From positions 248,001 to 312,000 of the forward strand of contig NZ_SJJZ01000003.1 in assembly GCF_004331345.1 (NCBI RefSeq): 64,000 nt of DNA. The letters are read 5' to 3'. The DNA comes from Kribbella soli (GTDB lineage Bacteria; Actinomycetota; Actinomycetes; Propionibacteriales; Kribbellaceae). Shown here piece by piece: positions 8,459 to 16,405 of the stretch. Both the position numbers and the translations under genes were made by a program. The notes beneath the pieces were generated by a model. It was not told the DNA's origin. It did not search any database and saw only the letters and a list, made by a program, of their open reading frames with translations. The stretch's first letter is position 1. Every line of letters begins with the position of its first letter.

Positions 8459-8842
8459 TCAGCCTTGGTCGAGCTGGCCCTGGTAGGCCTCGGCGTCCAT
8501 CAGGGCGGCCACCTCGGCGGCGTCCTCGACGTCGATGTCGAGCAGCCAGCCCTCGCCGTACGGGTCGCTGTTCACCAGGTCCGGCTGGTCGGCGAGCGCC
8601 TCGTTGACAGCGGTCACGGTGCCGTTCACCGGGGCGAACAGGTCGCTCACGCTCTTGGTCGACTCCAGCTCGCCACAGGCGTCGCCGGCCCGCACCACGC
8701 TGCCGACATCGGGCAGCTGCACGTACACGATGTCACCGAGCTGGTCCTGCGCGAAGTCGGTGATGCCGACCCGCACGGGTCCTTCCTCGCCGGCCTTCAG
8801 CCACTCGTGCTCGGCCGTGTACTTCAGGTCTTCGGGGTACAC
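8459..8842 (-). CDS. gcvH: Glycine cleavage system H protein
   Basis: The protein has 127 residues, normal for GcvH. The lipoyl-carrying lysine is Lys63 in ELESTKSVSD, within the typical GDIVYVQLPDVGSVV / GTVTAVNEAL lipoyl-domain fold. It shuttles the aminomethyl group between P, T and L proteins. The frame stays open far upstream, but the GTG at 8842 fits the known N-terminus (VYPEDLKYTAEHEWL) and has GAGGAC/AAAGG just before it. It sits 14 bases downstream of a DUF881 gene and 110 bases upstream of garA. Confidence 0.97.
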   Translation of the reverse strand: MYPEDLKYTAEHEWLKAGEEGPVRVGITDFAQDQLGDIVYVQLPDVGSVVRAGDACGELESTKSVSDLFAPVNGTVTAVNEALADQPDLVNSDPYGEGWLLDIDVEDAAEVAALMDAEAYQGQLDQG

Positions 8843-8856
8843 CTTTGTCCTCGTTT

Positions 8857-9738
8857 CTACTTCGTGGGGCTGGGCGCCGGGCGAGCGTAACGATGCTCCT
8901 CCGGCGCGTGCAAGGCGGTGATCGCGACGGTCTCCAGCTCGTTGACCTCGGCGGTTCCGCCCACCTGCGGACCGGTCACCTCGCTGACCAGACCGCCCGG
9001 GAAGTTGGCCGCCTCGGACAGGTTGTGGGACTCCCCGATCGCCTCGATGACGTACGGCGAGTTCACCTTCTGGCCGTCGATCCCGATCCCCGGGGCGTCG
9101 TCCACGAAGTCGGTGCTGGCCACCACCCGGACGGCTCCGTTGATCTGGATCGCCTCGGCGCCGGCGTCCCGCAGCTCCTCGATCGCGTCCAGCAGGTTGC
9201 TCGACGTCATCTTGCCCTGCGGGTCGTTCAGCGTGATCCGGACCCCCGGACCCTGCGCGGGCAGCGTACCGGCCAGGATGCCGAGGGTGCGGACCTGGGC
9301 CTCTGCCTGCTCGCGGGCGGTCTGCGCCTTGTCGGCACTGGAGGACAGCGAGTTCTTCCGCTCCTCCAGGTCGGCGATCTCGCTCTCCAGCCGCCGGGTG
9401 TTCTGCCCGAGGCCGTCGAGGATCGCGATCAGGTCCTCGCGGCGGGCGTTCTGGTAGCCGTCGTCGGCCCGGTTCACCCGGACCTGCACGACCGCCACAC
9501 AGGCCACCAGGGCGAGCACGACGGCGACGATCGCCTGTCCGCGGGACGGCTTGAACCCGGCCCACAACCGGCGCAGCGCCAGGTTCGGCGTCCGGGGCTT
9601 CGGCATCGGCGTCGGAGTCTGCGGCTGCGGCGCCTCGACCGCGGCCTGCTCCGGCTTCGCGGGCTGCTCCGGCTCCGGCTTCGCGGACTGGTCCGGCTTC
9701 GCGGCCGGCGCGGGCTTGTCGGGCATCTCGTCGCTCAT
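8857..9738 (-). CDS. DUF881 family membrane-anchored protein
   Basis: A 293-residue protein: a long Pro/Ala/Lys-rich cytoplasmic N-terminus (1-65), one transmembrane helix (about 70-87, AIVAVVLALVACVAVVQV), a coiled-coil stretch (about 100-140, LESEIADLEERKNSLSSSADKAQTAREQAEAQV has heptad character) and the DUF881 domain with GPGVRITLNDP and DGQKVNSPYVIEAIG. DUF881 proteins are conserved in Firmicutes and Actinobacteria near Sbp and cell-division genes; function is not established. A second DUF881 gene lies at 10070-10930, with Sbp between the two. Confidence 0.88.
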   Translation of the reverse strand: MSDEMPDKPAPAAKPDQSAKPEPEQPAKPEQAAVEAPQPQTPTPMPKPRTPNLALRRLWAGFKPSRGQAIVAVVLALVACVAVVQVRVNRADDGYQNARREDLIAILDGLGQNTRRLESEIADLEERKNSLSSSADKAQTAREQAEAQVRTLGILAGTLPAQGPGVRITLNDPQGKMTSSNLLDAIEELRDAGAEAIQINGAVRVVASTDFVDDAPGIGIDGQKVNSPYVIEAIGESHNLSEAANFPGGLVSEVTGPQVGGTAEVNELETVAITALHAPEEHRYARPAPSPTK

Positions 9739-9740
9739 GG

Positions 9741-10073
9741 TCAGGCCCGGAAGATGTGCCGGCGGATCGCGGCCATGTTGGTGAAGATGCGGATACCGAG
9801 GACGACGACCACACCGGTGGACAGCTGGGAGCCGACGCCGAGCTGGTCGCCCAGGTAGACGATCAGGGCCGCGATCAGCACGTTGGACACGAACGACACG
9901 ACGAACACCTTGTCGTCGAAGATCCCGTCCAGGAACGCGCGCAGCGCGCCGAACACCGCGTCCAGCGCGGCCACCACCGCGATCGGCAGGTACGGCTGCG
10001 CCCAGTCCGGGACGTCGGGCGCCACCAGCAGACCGACGACGACACCGATCACCAGCCCGAGTACGGCGATCAT
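9741..10073 (-). CDS. sbp: Small basic protein Sbp (DUF1290), integral membrane
   Basis: A 110-residue, strongly hydrophobic protein with about three membrane segments (residues 2-18, 30-48, 58-76, and a fourth possible at 86-97) and the family motif AVVAALDAVFGALRAFLDGIFDDKVFVVSF split across loops. It matches the DUF1290/Sbp family described beside ftsZ-related genes in Firmicutes and Actinobacteria. Start ATG at 10073 overlaps the stop of the upstream DUF881 gene (ATGA). Role unknown. Confidence 0.88.
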   Translation of the reverse strand: MIAVLGLVIGVVVGLLVAPDVPDWAQPYLPIAVVAALDAVFGALRAFLDGIFDDKVFVVSFVSNVLIAALIVYLGDQLGVGSQLSTGVVVVLGIRIFTNMAAIRRHIFRA

Positions 10074-10930
10074 CTCGTTCTCACCTTCGCGTAGCGCAAC
10101 GCGATGGTCGCATCGGCCGGCACCAGCAAGGAGTCCTCCGTCGTGATCGTCATCCGGACATCGAAGTTGCTCACCAGGTACTGCACCCACTGCCCGCCCG
10201 AGCTCTGTGCGAACCGGGCCGGCATGGTCGCGGTGTCCCCGATCGCGAGCACCGTGTACGGCGGGGTCAGCGAACTGTAGTCAACGGTGATGGCACTGCC
10301 CGCACCGCGGATCGCGGTGAGCGACGTGATCCGGTGACCGTTCACCGAGATCGCCTCCGCGCCGGACGTCCACAGACCGTTGACCAGCTGCTGCAGGTCG
10401 ACGTCGAGCAGCCGGCCTTCCTTCGCGTCGGCGTCCTTGGCGTCGTCGACCACCGCTTTGATGCCCGGGCCGGTGGCCGCGATCGCCCCGGTCTGCAGCT
10501 CGAGGTCGTCGAGCTTCTGCTGCAGCGCGGCGCCCGTACTGTCGTTGCTCAGTCCGCTCGCCTGCAACCGGCGTACCTCGTCGGCGAGCCGGGACTGGTT
10601 GTTGCGCAGGTCGGTCAGCCGGTTGTCGGCCTGGTTGATGCGGGTGATCAGCTCCTTGCGCTGCTTCTCCGCCTCCGGTGCGCTGCGGTAGTTCTGCGCG
10701 GCGGCGACCGCGAGCAGGAAGCCCAGTACGGCGGCAGCCACCACCAGCATCACCCGGTGCCGGGACCGGGTCTGTTTGCTGGCGGTGTCGGAACGGGTCC
10801 GGGCCGCGACCGCGTACCCCTCGTCGAGGGGGTGTGCCATCAGGTTGTTCAGCAGTGACATCGACGCGTCGACGCGTCGTGGCTGCTGGGTCGGCTGCTG
10901 GGTCGACTGCTCGGGGGCTTGCTGGGTCAC
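10070..10930 (-). CDS. DUF881 family membrane-anchored protein, second copy
   Basis: 286 residues. After a Gln/Thr-rich N-terminus comes a membrane helix (about residues 62-80, VMLVVAAAVLGFLLAVAAA), a coiled-coil region and the DUF881 domain with GPGIKAVVDDAK and AISVNGHRITSLTAIRGAGSA. The frame is open well beyond the gene, but the GTG at 10930 forms a GTGA overlap with the stop of the upstream CDP-alcohol phosphatidyltransferase gene and is the natural coupled start. It is a paralogue of the 8857-9738 protein. Confidence 0.86.
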   Translation of the reverse strand: MTQQAPEQSTQQPTQQPRRVDASMSLLNNLMAHPLDEGYAVAARTRSDTASKQTRSRHRVMLVVAAAVLGFLLAVAAAQNYRSAPEAEKQRKELITRINQADNRLTDLRNNQSRLADEVRRLQASGLSNDSTGAALQQKLDDLELQTGAIAATGPGIKAVVDDAKDADAKEGRLLDVDLQQLVNGLWTSGAEAISVNGHRITSLTAIRGAGSAITVDYSSLTPPYTVLAIGDTATMPARFAQSSGGQWVQYLVSNFDVRMTITTEDSLLVPADATIALRYAKVRTR

Positions 10931-11523
10931 CCGGCCGAGTCCTTGATCGGTTTGACCGTCTGGACCAGGTGTCGCAGCTGCGCGAAGTACAGCGCGCCGG
11001 CCCAGTAGTACAGACCGGTCCCCCAGATCGCGAACGCCCAGCCGAACACGCGGGCGAGCAGGTTGAGGGTGCTGTCGCCGTCGCCGAGCAGGAGCAGCGG
11101 GAACGCGTACAGCAGGCAGAACGTGGCGGACTTGCCGAGGAAGTGCACCGGCAGCGCGTTGAACCCGCGGCGGTGCAGCGCCGGCAGCGTGAAGGTGAGC
11201 AGCAGGTCCCGCAGCGGCAGCGCGATCGCCAGCCACCAGGGGATGATGTCGCGCAGGGCCAGGCCGATGACGGTCGCGAAGATGTACAGCCGGTCGGCCA
11301 CCGGGTCGAGCATCTGACCCAGGCGACTGGTCTGGTTCATCCGCCGGGCGATCTGGCCGTCGGCCCAGTCGGTGAACCCGGAGATGGCCAGCACCAGCAG
11401 CGCCCAGCCGTCCTCCTTGGGTCCGAGGACCAGCCACAGGAACAGCGGCACTCCCAGCAACCTCAGGAAGCTGAGCGCGTTCGGGATCGTCCACACCCGG
11501 TCGGACACTTCCAAGTCCGGCAC
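10927..11523 (-). CDS. CDP-alcohol phosphatidyltransferase (PgsA-like)
   Basis: A 198-residue integral membrane enzyme that joins an alcohol to a CDP-diacylglycerol-derived phosphatidyl group. The active-site motif D-G-x2-A-R-x8-G-x3-D-x3-D is complete in DWADGQIARRMNQTSRLG followed by QMLDPVADR. Several hydrophobic helices follow. The acceptor (glycerol-3-phosphate, inositol phosphate) cannot be told from the motif. The GTG at 11523 is chosen because GGGAGGGG stands 4-11 bases before it; a longer frame from a GTG at 11544 would place that ribosome site inside the coding region. Confidence 0.9.
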   Translation of the reverse strand: MPDLEVSDRVWTIPNALSFLRLLGVPLFLWLVLGPKEDGWALLVLAISGFTDWADGQIARRMNQTSRLGQMLDPVADRLYIFATVIGLALRDIIPWWLAIALPLRDLLLTFTLPALHRRGFNALPVHFLGKSATFCLLYAFPLLLLGDGDSTLNLLARVFGWAFAIWGTGLYYWAGALYFAQLRHLVQTVKPIKDSAG

Positions 11524-11715
11524 GCGACCCCTCCCTCTCTCCACCCTGGATTCCCGTCGTAACTCTACTGGGGAGCCCCGACAGGTTTACGCCCGGCGTC
11601 CCGGGGCAGGCCCGGACCTTCCCCTGATACCAGAACGCGCCGTTTTCCCCGCCGCTACGCCTGCGACGAACCGGTGACCCGATCGATACCCAAGGGTGAT
11701 GCTTACCCTGAGCAG

Positions 11716-12084
11716 ATGAGGTTCCTGGTACTGATCTACGGCAACCCGGAGTCCCGTGCGGTCTGGGACTCGATGACCGACGAGCAGAAGAAGGAAGGCA
11801 TGGCCGGGTACGCCGCTCTGCACGAGGCGCTCGCCGTGCACGGTGAGCTGGTCGCGTCGGAGTCGCTGGACGCCCCGGAGCTGACCAAACAGGTCCTGGT
11901 CCGCGACGGTAAGCCGATGACGACGGACGGCCCGTTCGCCGAGGTGAAGGAGCAGCTGGCCGGCTTCTACCTGCTGGAGTGCGACTCGATGGACCGCGCG
12001 GTGGAGATCGTCGCGCAGATCCCGGAGGCGCCGTTCAGCGTCGTGGAAGTACGTCCCGTCCGTGACCTCAGCGCGTTCAGCTGA
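11716..12084 (+). CDS. DGPF/YCII-domain protein linked to ECF42 sigma factor
   Basis: A 122-residue YCII-like alpha/beta protein with the motif TTDGPFAEVKEQLAGFYLLE, whose DGPF tetrapeptide names the family. DGPF proteins are encoded next to ECF42 sigma factors and are reported as their targets or partners; the biochemical activity is unknown. The ATG at 11716 starts the conserved MRFLVLIYGN. The stop shares one base with the ATG of the next gene (TGATG). The 192 bases before it separate it from the divergent phosphatidyltransferase gene; no terminator or certain promoter was recognised there. Confidence 0.88.
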   Translation: MRFLVLIYGNPESRAVWDSMTDEQKKEGMAGYAALHEALAVHGELVASESLDAPELTKQVLVRDGKPMTTDGPFAEVKEQLAGFYLLECDSMDRAVEIVAQIPEAPFSVVEVRPVRDLSAFS

Positions 12085-13286
12085 TGCTCGAGGAGCTGCT
12101 CCGGGAGCAGGCGCCGCAGGTACTCGGCGCACTGGTCCGGCGGTACGGCGACTTCGACGCGTGCGAGGACGCCGTACAGGAGGCCCTGCTGGCCGCGTCG
12201 CTGCAGTGGCCGGGTGAAGGTGTTCCGGCCAATCCGCGCAGCTGGCTGATCACGGTCGCTTCGCGGCGGCGGATCGAGGTACTGCGGAACGAGGCGGCCC
12301 GGACGCGTCGGGAGGAGACCGTCGCGTCGTGGACTCCCCCGGAGCCGGCGTCGTCGGACGACGACTCGCTGACGCTGCTGATGCTGTGCTGTCATCCGGC
12401 GCTGACACCGCAGTCGCAGGTGGCGCTCACACTGCGCGCCGTCGGCGGGTTGACGACCGGTGAGATCGCGCGGGCGTTTCTGGTGCCGGAGGCAACGATC
12501 GGGCAGCGGATCAGCCGGGCGAAGGCGAAGCTCCAGGGTGCGCGGTTCGCGATGCCGCCGGCGTCCGAGCAGCCCGAGCGGCTGGCCGCCGTACTGCATG
12601 TGCTCTACCTCGTCTTCAACGAGGGCTACACGGCCTCGTCCGGTACGTCGCTGCACCGCGTCGAGCTGAGCGCGGAGGCGATCCGGCTGACGCGCCAACT
12701 GCATGCTTCGTTGCCGGCTGAGGGTGAGGTGGCCGGGCTGCTCGCGTTGCTGCTGCTGACCGACGCGCGTCGGCCCGCCCGTACGACGGCGGACGGTGCG
12801 CTGGTGCCGTTACCGGAGCAGGACCGGTCGTTGTGGGATGCGGCGGCGATTGCCGAGGGCACCGAGTTGATCGAGTCGACGTTGCGGTCGGCGCCGGTCG
12901 GGCCGTACCAGCTGCAGGCGGCGATCGCCGCGGTCCACGACTCGGCGGCGGACGCCGACGAGACCGACTGGCGCGAGATCCTGATGCTGTACGAACTGCT
13001 CGAGGCGACCGCGCCGGGTCCGATGGTGACGCTGAACCGGATCGTCGCGGTCGCGATGGTGCACGGCCCCGCCGCCGGGCTGACGTTGCTCGACGACGTG
13101 GATCCGGCCTTGCAGGACCATCACCGGCTGGCCGCCGTACGGGCGCATCTGCTCGAGCTGTCCGGCGAGGGGGCTGCCGCGCAGTCGGCGTACGAGCTCG
13201 CCGCGCGGCTCACCCAGAGTGTTCCCGAGCAACGCTACCTGCGGGCGCGCGCGGCTACCCTGCGATCTTCGGCCGGCCCCAGCTGA
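12084..13286 (+). CDS. ECF42-group RNA polymerase sigma factor with C-terminal TPR-like extension
   Basis: 400 residues. The N-terminal 170 hold the sigma2 and sigma4 regions (FDACEDAVQEALLAA and LTTGEIARAFLVPEATIGQRISRAK). The remaining 230 residues are the helical extension seen in this group (DUF6596, starting LHVLYLVFNEGY, then SNPN-like LNRIVAVAMVHGPAAGL repeats). In studied ECF42 proteins the extension is needed for activity and replaces an anti-sigma factor. Pairing with the DGPF gene supports the group assignment. The gene overlaps the convergent methyltransferase by 32 bases. Confidence 0.92.
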   Translation: MLEELLREQAPQVLGALVRRYGDFDACEDAVQEALLAASLQWPGEGVPANPRSWLITVASRRRIEVLRNEAARTRREETVASWTPPEPASSDDDSLTLLMLCCHPALTPQSQVALTLRAVGGLTTGEIARAFLVPEATIGQRISRAKAKLQGARFAMPPASEQPERLAAVLHVLYLVFNEGYTASSGTSLHRVELSAEAIRLTRQLHASLPAEGEVAGLLALLLLTDARRPARTTADGALVPLPEQDRSLWDAAAIAEGTELIESTLRSAPVGPYQLQAAIAAVHDSAADADETDWREILMLYELLEATAPGPMVTLNRIVAVAMVHGPAAGLTLLDDVDPALQDHHRLAAVRAHLLELSGEGAAAQSAYELAARLTQSVPEQRYLRARAATLRSSAGPS

Positions 13287-14025
13287 GCTCGGCCTGGAGC
13301 GTCAGCTCCAGCAGGCCGTCCTTCGCGTACGGGTGGACCGCTTCCTCAACTATCGCGTCGAAGTCGGCTGCTTCCTCGGCGGTCATCAGGTCGCGCGCCA
13401 GGCTCGACGTCGAGTGGAACTGCTCGACGTAGTCCGCGACCTTCTGGCGGTACGTGACCGGCGCTGTCCGCGCCGTACCGGTGAGATCGAGCAGGCCGCG
13501 GTCACGGATCGCCTCGACGACGCTGTACTTCGGGTCGTGGTCCTTCTTGCGCGAATGCTTCTGGATGGCCTGTACGACGCCGTCCCACCAGGGCATGTCC
13601 ACCGGGCCGTGCTCGACGACGACGAGCTGGGCGTTCGGCGTCAGGTGCGGCACGATGCGCGCGAACGTCTCCTCCCACGGCATCCAGTGGATGCTCGCCC
13701 CAGCCGTCACCAATGCGTACGGGCCGTCGAGGTCGGCGGTCTCGATCGGGTTGACCTGCCAGGTGACGTTCGGGTGATCGCCGCCCGGGCGCTGCTTGCC
13801 CGCCGTGACCATCGGCGCGGAGAAGTCGATCGCGTCGACGTGCTCGACCCGCGGCGCGAGCGGCCGCGCGATCGCGCCTTCGCCGGCGCCGATGTCGAGC
13901 ACCCGCCGCGGCTCGTCGACGATCAACTCCACGAGCCGATCGAACACCTCGGCCGGGTACGGCGGCCGATGCTGATAGGCCTCCGCCACTGCCTCCTGCT
14001 GAAACGTCGCCGCAAGCTCAGTCAT
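13255..14025 (-). CDS. Class I SAM-dependent methyltransferase
   Basis: 256 residues. The SAM site is recognised as RVLDIGAGEGAIARPL, followed by VDAIDFSAPMV, and the acidic/motif IV region is ALVTAGASIHWM, a pattern common in small-molecule methyltransferases of the UbiE/Tam type. Start ATG at 14025, giving MTELAATFQQEAVAEAY; frames upstream have no family similarity. Its last 32 bases overlap the end of the convergent sigma-factor gene. Substrate unknown. Confidence 0.85.
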   Translation of the reverse strand: MTELAATFQQEAVAEAYQHRPPYPAEVFDRLVELIVDEPRRVLDIGAGEGAIARPLAPRVEHVDAIDFSAPMVTAGKQRPGGDHPNVTWQVNPIETADLDGPYALVTAGASIHWMPWEETFARIVPHLTPNAQLVVVEHGPVDMPWWDGVVQAIQKHSRKKDHDPKYSVVEAIRDRGLLDLTGTARTAPVTYRQKVADYVEQFHSTSSLARDLMTAEEAADFDAIVEEAVHPYAKDGLLELTLQAELSWGRPKIAG

Positions 14026-14182
14026 GTGTCGGAGCGTAGACCGGGCGGTACGGCCCGATCGCCGGATTCTGCTGCCAGCCGACGGCCCGGTCGTAACCTG
14101 CGCGTCTCCTTCGAACACACGGCTGAAACATGCGCTTCTTACTTTGAGAGTCCACGTCAGCCGCGTGAGGCGGTGAGGCCCG

Positions 14183-16405
14183 ATGATGTACGAGCACGTC
14201 GACCCGTTCATCGGGACCGGCGCCACCGACCTGCCCACGCCCAAGGGCCTGGCCGCGACCTGGTGGTGGCCCAAGCCGCAGGTCGGCAACACCCACCCGG
14301 GTGCCATGCACCCCTTCGGGATGGTGTCGGCCTGCCCGTACTCCGGGGCTTATCCGACCGGTTACGGGCTGTACGACTTCAACACCGAGGGCGTGCCCGA
14401 CCTGTTGTACGACCGCCCGGTCGCCTCCGGCTTCACCCACTTCCAGCAGTCCGGCACCGGCGCGATCCGCAAGTACTACAACTACTTCCAGGTCACGCCG
14501 ATGCTCGGCCCGCTCGATGACCTAGGCACCACGTGGGACCTGCTGGACGAGGTGGCCGAGCCCGGCTACTACGCGGCGACGCTGAGCTCCGGGGTGCGTT
14601 GCGAGGTGACGGTCGGCGCCAAGTCGGCCGTCCACCGGTACACCTTCCCGGCGCACGACGCCGCCCGGATCGTCATCGACGCCTCGACCGGCGGCCTGGC
14701 CATCCCGCACAGCCGGACTGTGCCGCTCAAGGCGCACCTGGCGATGCTGGAGCCTGGGGTGGCTCAAGGCGAGATCCACGTCGAGGGGGTGCCGCTCGCC
14801 GTGCACCTGGAGGTCGACGCTCCCGGCTGGCGGCAGCTGCTGTGGTACGACCGGCGCCTGATGCCCGGCGGCACCCGCCTCGACTTCGACTACATCCGGC
14901 CGACCACCTTGCGGCCGTTCGGGCTGATGTTCATGGGTCCCTCGCGCGCCGAGCAGACCGTCGAGGTACGGCTGGGGTTCTCCCTGCGGGGGTGTGAGAC
15001 GGCCCGCGACAACCTCCGCGCGGACGTCGGCCGCGCTCAGGCCACCTTCGCCGGGCGGCGTGAGCGCACGGCAGCCGGCTGGCGTGACCACCTCGGCAAG
15101 GTGGAGATCAAGGCCGAGTCCGATGACCAGGCAACGGTTTTCGGCACCGCGCTCTACCACTCGATGGTCAAGCCGTGCTTCGCCCCGGACGAGAGCCCGT
15201 CGTGGACCACCAAGGGCCCGTACGCCTTCGACATCTGCACCATGTGGGACATCTACCGCACCCAGCTGCCGCTGATGACCACGCTGTTCCCGGAGCGTTC
15301 GGTAGCACTGGCCGGCGCGCTGCTGTCGATCTGCGAGCAGGAGGGCAACCTGCCGATCGGCTACCGGATGGCCAAGGGCGCCGACCGGTTCTCCCGGCAG
15401 GGCAGCGCCCTCGCGCACACCTTCTTCGCCGACCTGTGCCAACTGGATCTACCTGGTGTCGACTGGGACTGGGCCATGGTGCACCTGGAGATGGACCTGC
15501 GCCGGACGTACGGCGAGGACTATCTGGTGCACGGTGTGGCTCACCCGATCAGCCACACCCTCGACCTGGCGTACGCCTACCACTGCACCGCGGCGATCGC
15601 CCGCAAGGTGCGCGACCGGCCGCTGGCCCAGCAGATGCGCGACCTCGCCCAAGGCTGGCGGGCGGCGTACGACCCGGGCACCGGCCTGCTGCGCGACTCG
15701 ACGTTCTACGAGGGCGGCCGGTGGAACTACTCCTTCCGGCTGCTGCACGACATGCGCGCCCGGATCGCACTGGCCGGCGGCGACGAGGCGTTCGTCGGGC
15801 TGCTCGACCGCTTCTTCGGGTACGGCGCCGCACCGGTCACCCAGCCGGGGGTGGCGCCGAGCGTGGCAGAGATGAACGCCGGGTACGACCTGTGCCGGTT
15901 CGAGGGATTGAACAACGAACCGGACTACGAGGCGCCGTGGTCCTACCACTACGCCGGGCGGCCGGACCGAACCGCCGAGGTGGTGCATGCCGCGGTCGCC
16001 AACCAGTTCGGCACCGGCCGGGGCGGGCTTCCGGGTAACGACGACTCCGGCGGGCTGTCCGCTTGGTACGTGTGGGCGACGCTCGGGCTGTTCCCGGTGG
16101 CTGGGCAGAACCTGTTCCTGGTGAGCGCGCCGGCTGTGGCGGAGTCCACGACCCGGCTGCCGGAGGGCGAGCTGTCCATCACCACCACAGGATTCGAGCC
16201 GGTCGAGGCAGGCGGACCGGTCTCCTACGTCCAATCCATCGCGGTCGACGGCAAGACCCTCGAACGCCCCTGGATCTCCGGCAAGGAACTGCGGCACATC
16301 CGCAACCTGCACATCGAGCTCGGCCCTCGGCCCTCCGGCTGGGGCACCCAGATCAGGCCACCATCCACATCCGACCCGCTGCACGCCGCTGGAGGTGAGG
16401 TATGA
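14183..16405 (+). CDS. GH92 family glycosidase (alpha-mannosidase type), no signal peptide
   Basis: The 740 residues cover the whole GH92 fold: N-terminal beta-sandwich (VDPFIGTGA, HPGAMHPFGM, SGFTHFQQSGTG) and the (alpha/alpha)6 catalytic domain. Recognised motifs are NEPDYEAPWSYHYAGRP (about 579-595) and GNDDSGGLSAWYVWATLGLFPV (about 617-638), containing the acidic residues of this inverting, calcium-dependent family. Known members remove alpha-mannose. No signal peptide is present, so it probably acts in the cytoplasm. Start ATG at 14183 or 14186; GGTGAGG precedes. The stop overlaps the start of the GT4 gene (ATGA), so the pair is translationally coupled. Confidence 0.9.
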   Translation: MMYEHVDPFIGTGATDLPTPKGLAATWWWPKPQVGNTHPGAMHPFGMVSACPYSGAYPTGYGLYDFNTEGVPDLLYDRPVASGFTHFQQSGTGAIRKYYNYFQVTPMLGPLDDLGTTWDLLDEVAEPGYYAATLSSGVRCEVTVGAKSAVHRYTFPAHDAARIVIDASTGGLAIPHSRTVPLKAHLAMLEPGVAQGEIHVEGVPLAVHLEVDAPGWRQLLWYDRRLMPGGTRLDFDYIRPTTLRPFGLMFMGPSRAEQTVEVRLGFSLRGCETARDNLRADVGRAQATFAGRRERTAAGWRDHLGKVEIKAESDDQATVFGTALYHSMVKPCFAPDESPSWTTKGPYAFDICTMWDIYRTQLPLMTTLFPERSVALAGALLSICEQEGNLPIGYRMAKGADRFSRQGSALAHTFFADLCQLDLPGVDWDWAMVHLEMDLRRTYGEDYLVHGVAHPISHTLDLAYAYHCTAAIARKVRDRPLAQQMRDLAQGWRAAYDPGTGLLRDSTFYEGGRWNYSFRLLHDMRARIALAGGDEAFVGLLDRFFGYGAAPVTQPGVAPSVAEMNAGYDLCRFEGLNNEPDYEAPWSYHYAGRPDRTAEVVHAAVANQFGTGRGGLPGNDDSGGLSAWYVWATLGLFPVAGQNLFLVSAPAVAESTTRLPEGELSITTTGFEPVEAGGPVSYVQSIAVDGKTLERPWISGKELRHIRNLHIELGPRPSGWGTQIRPPSTSDPLHAAGGEV

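Noticed and set aside
8843..9814. One long frame running from the DUF881 region into gcvH, read as a single protein
   Set aside because: The upstream part is the wrong frame of the DUF881 gene; only the last 127 codons are GcvH.
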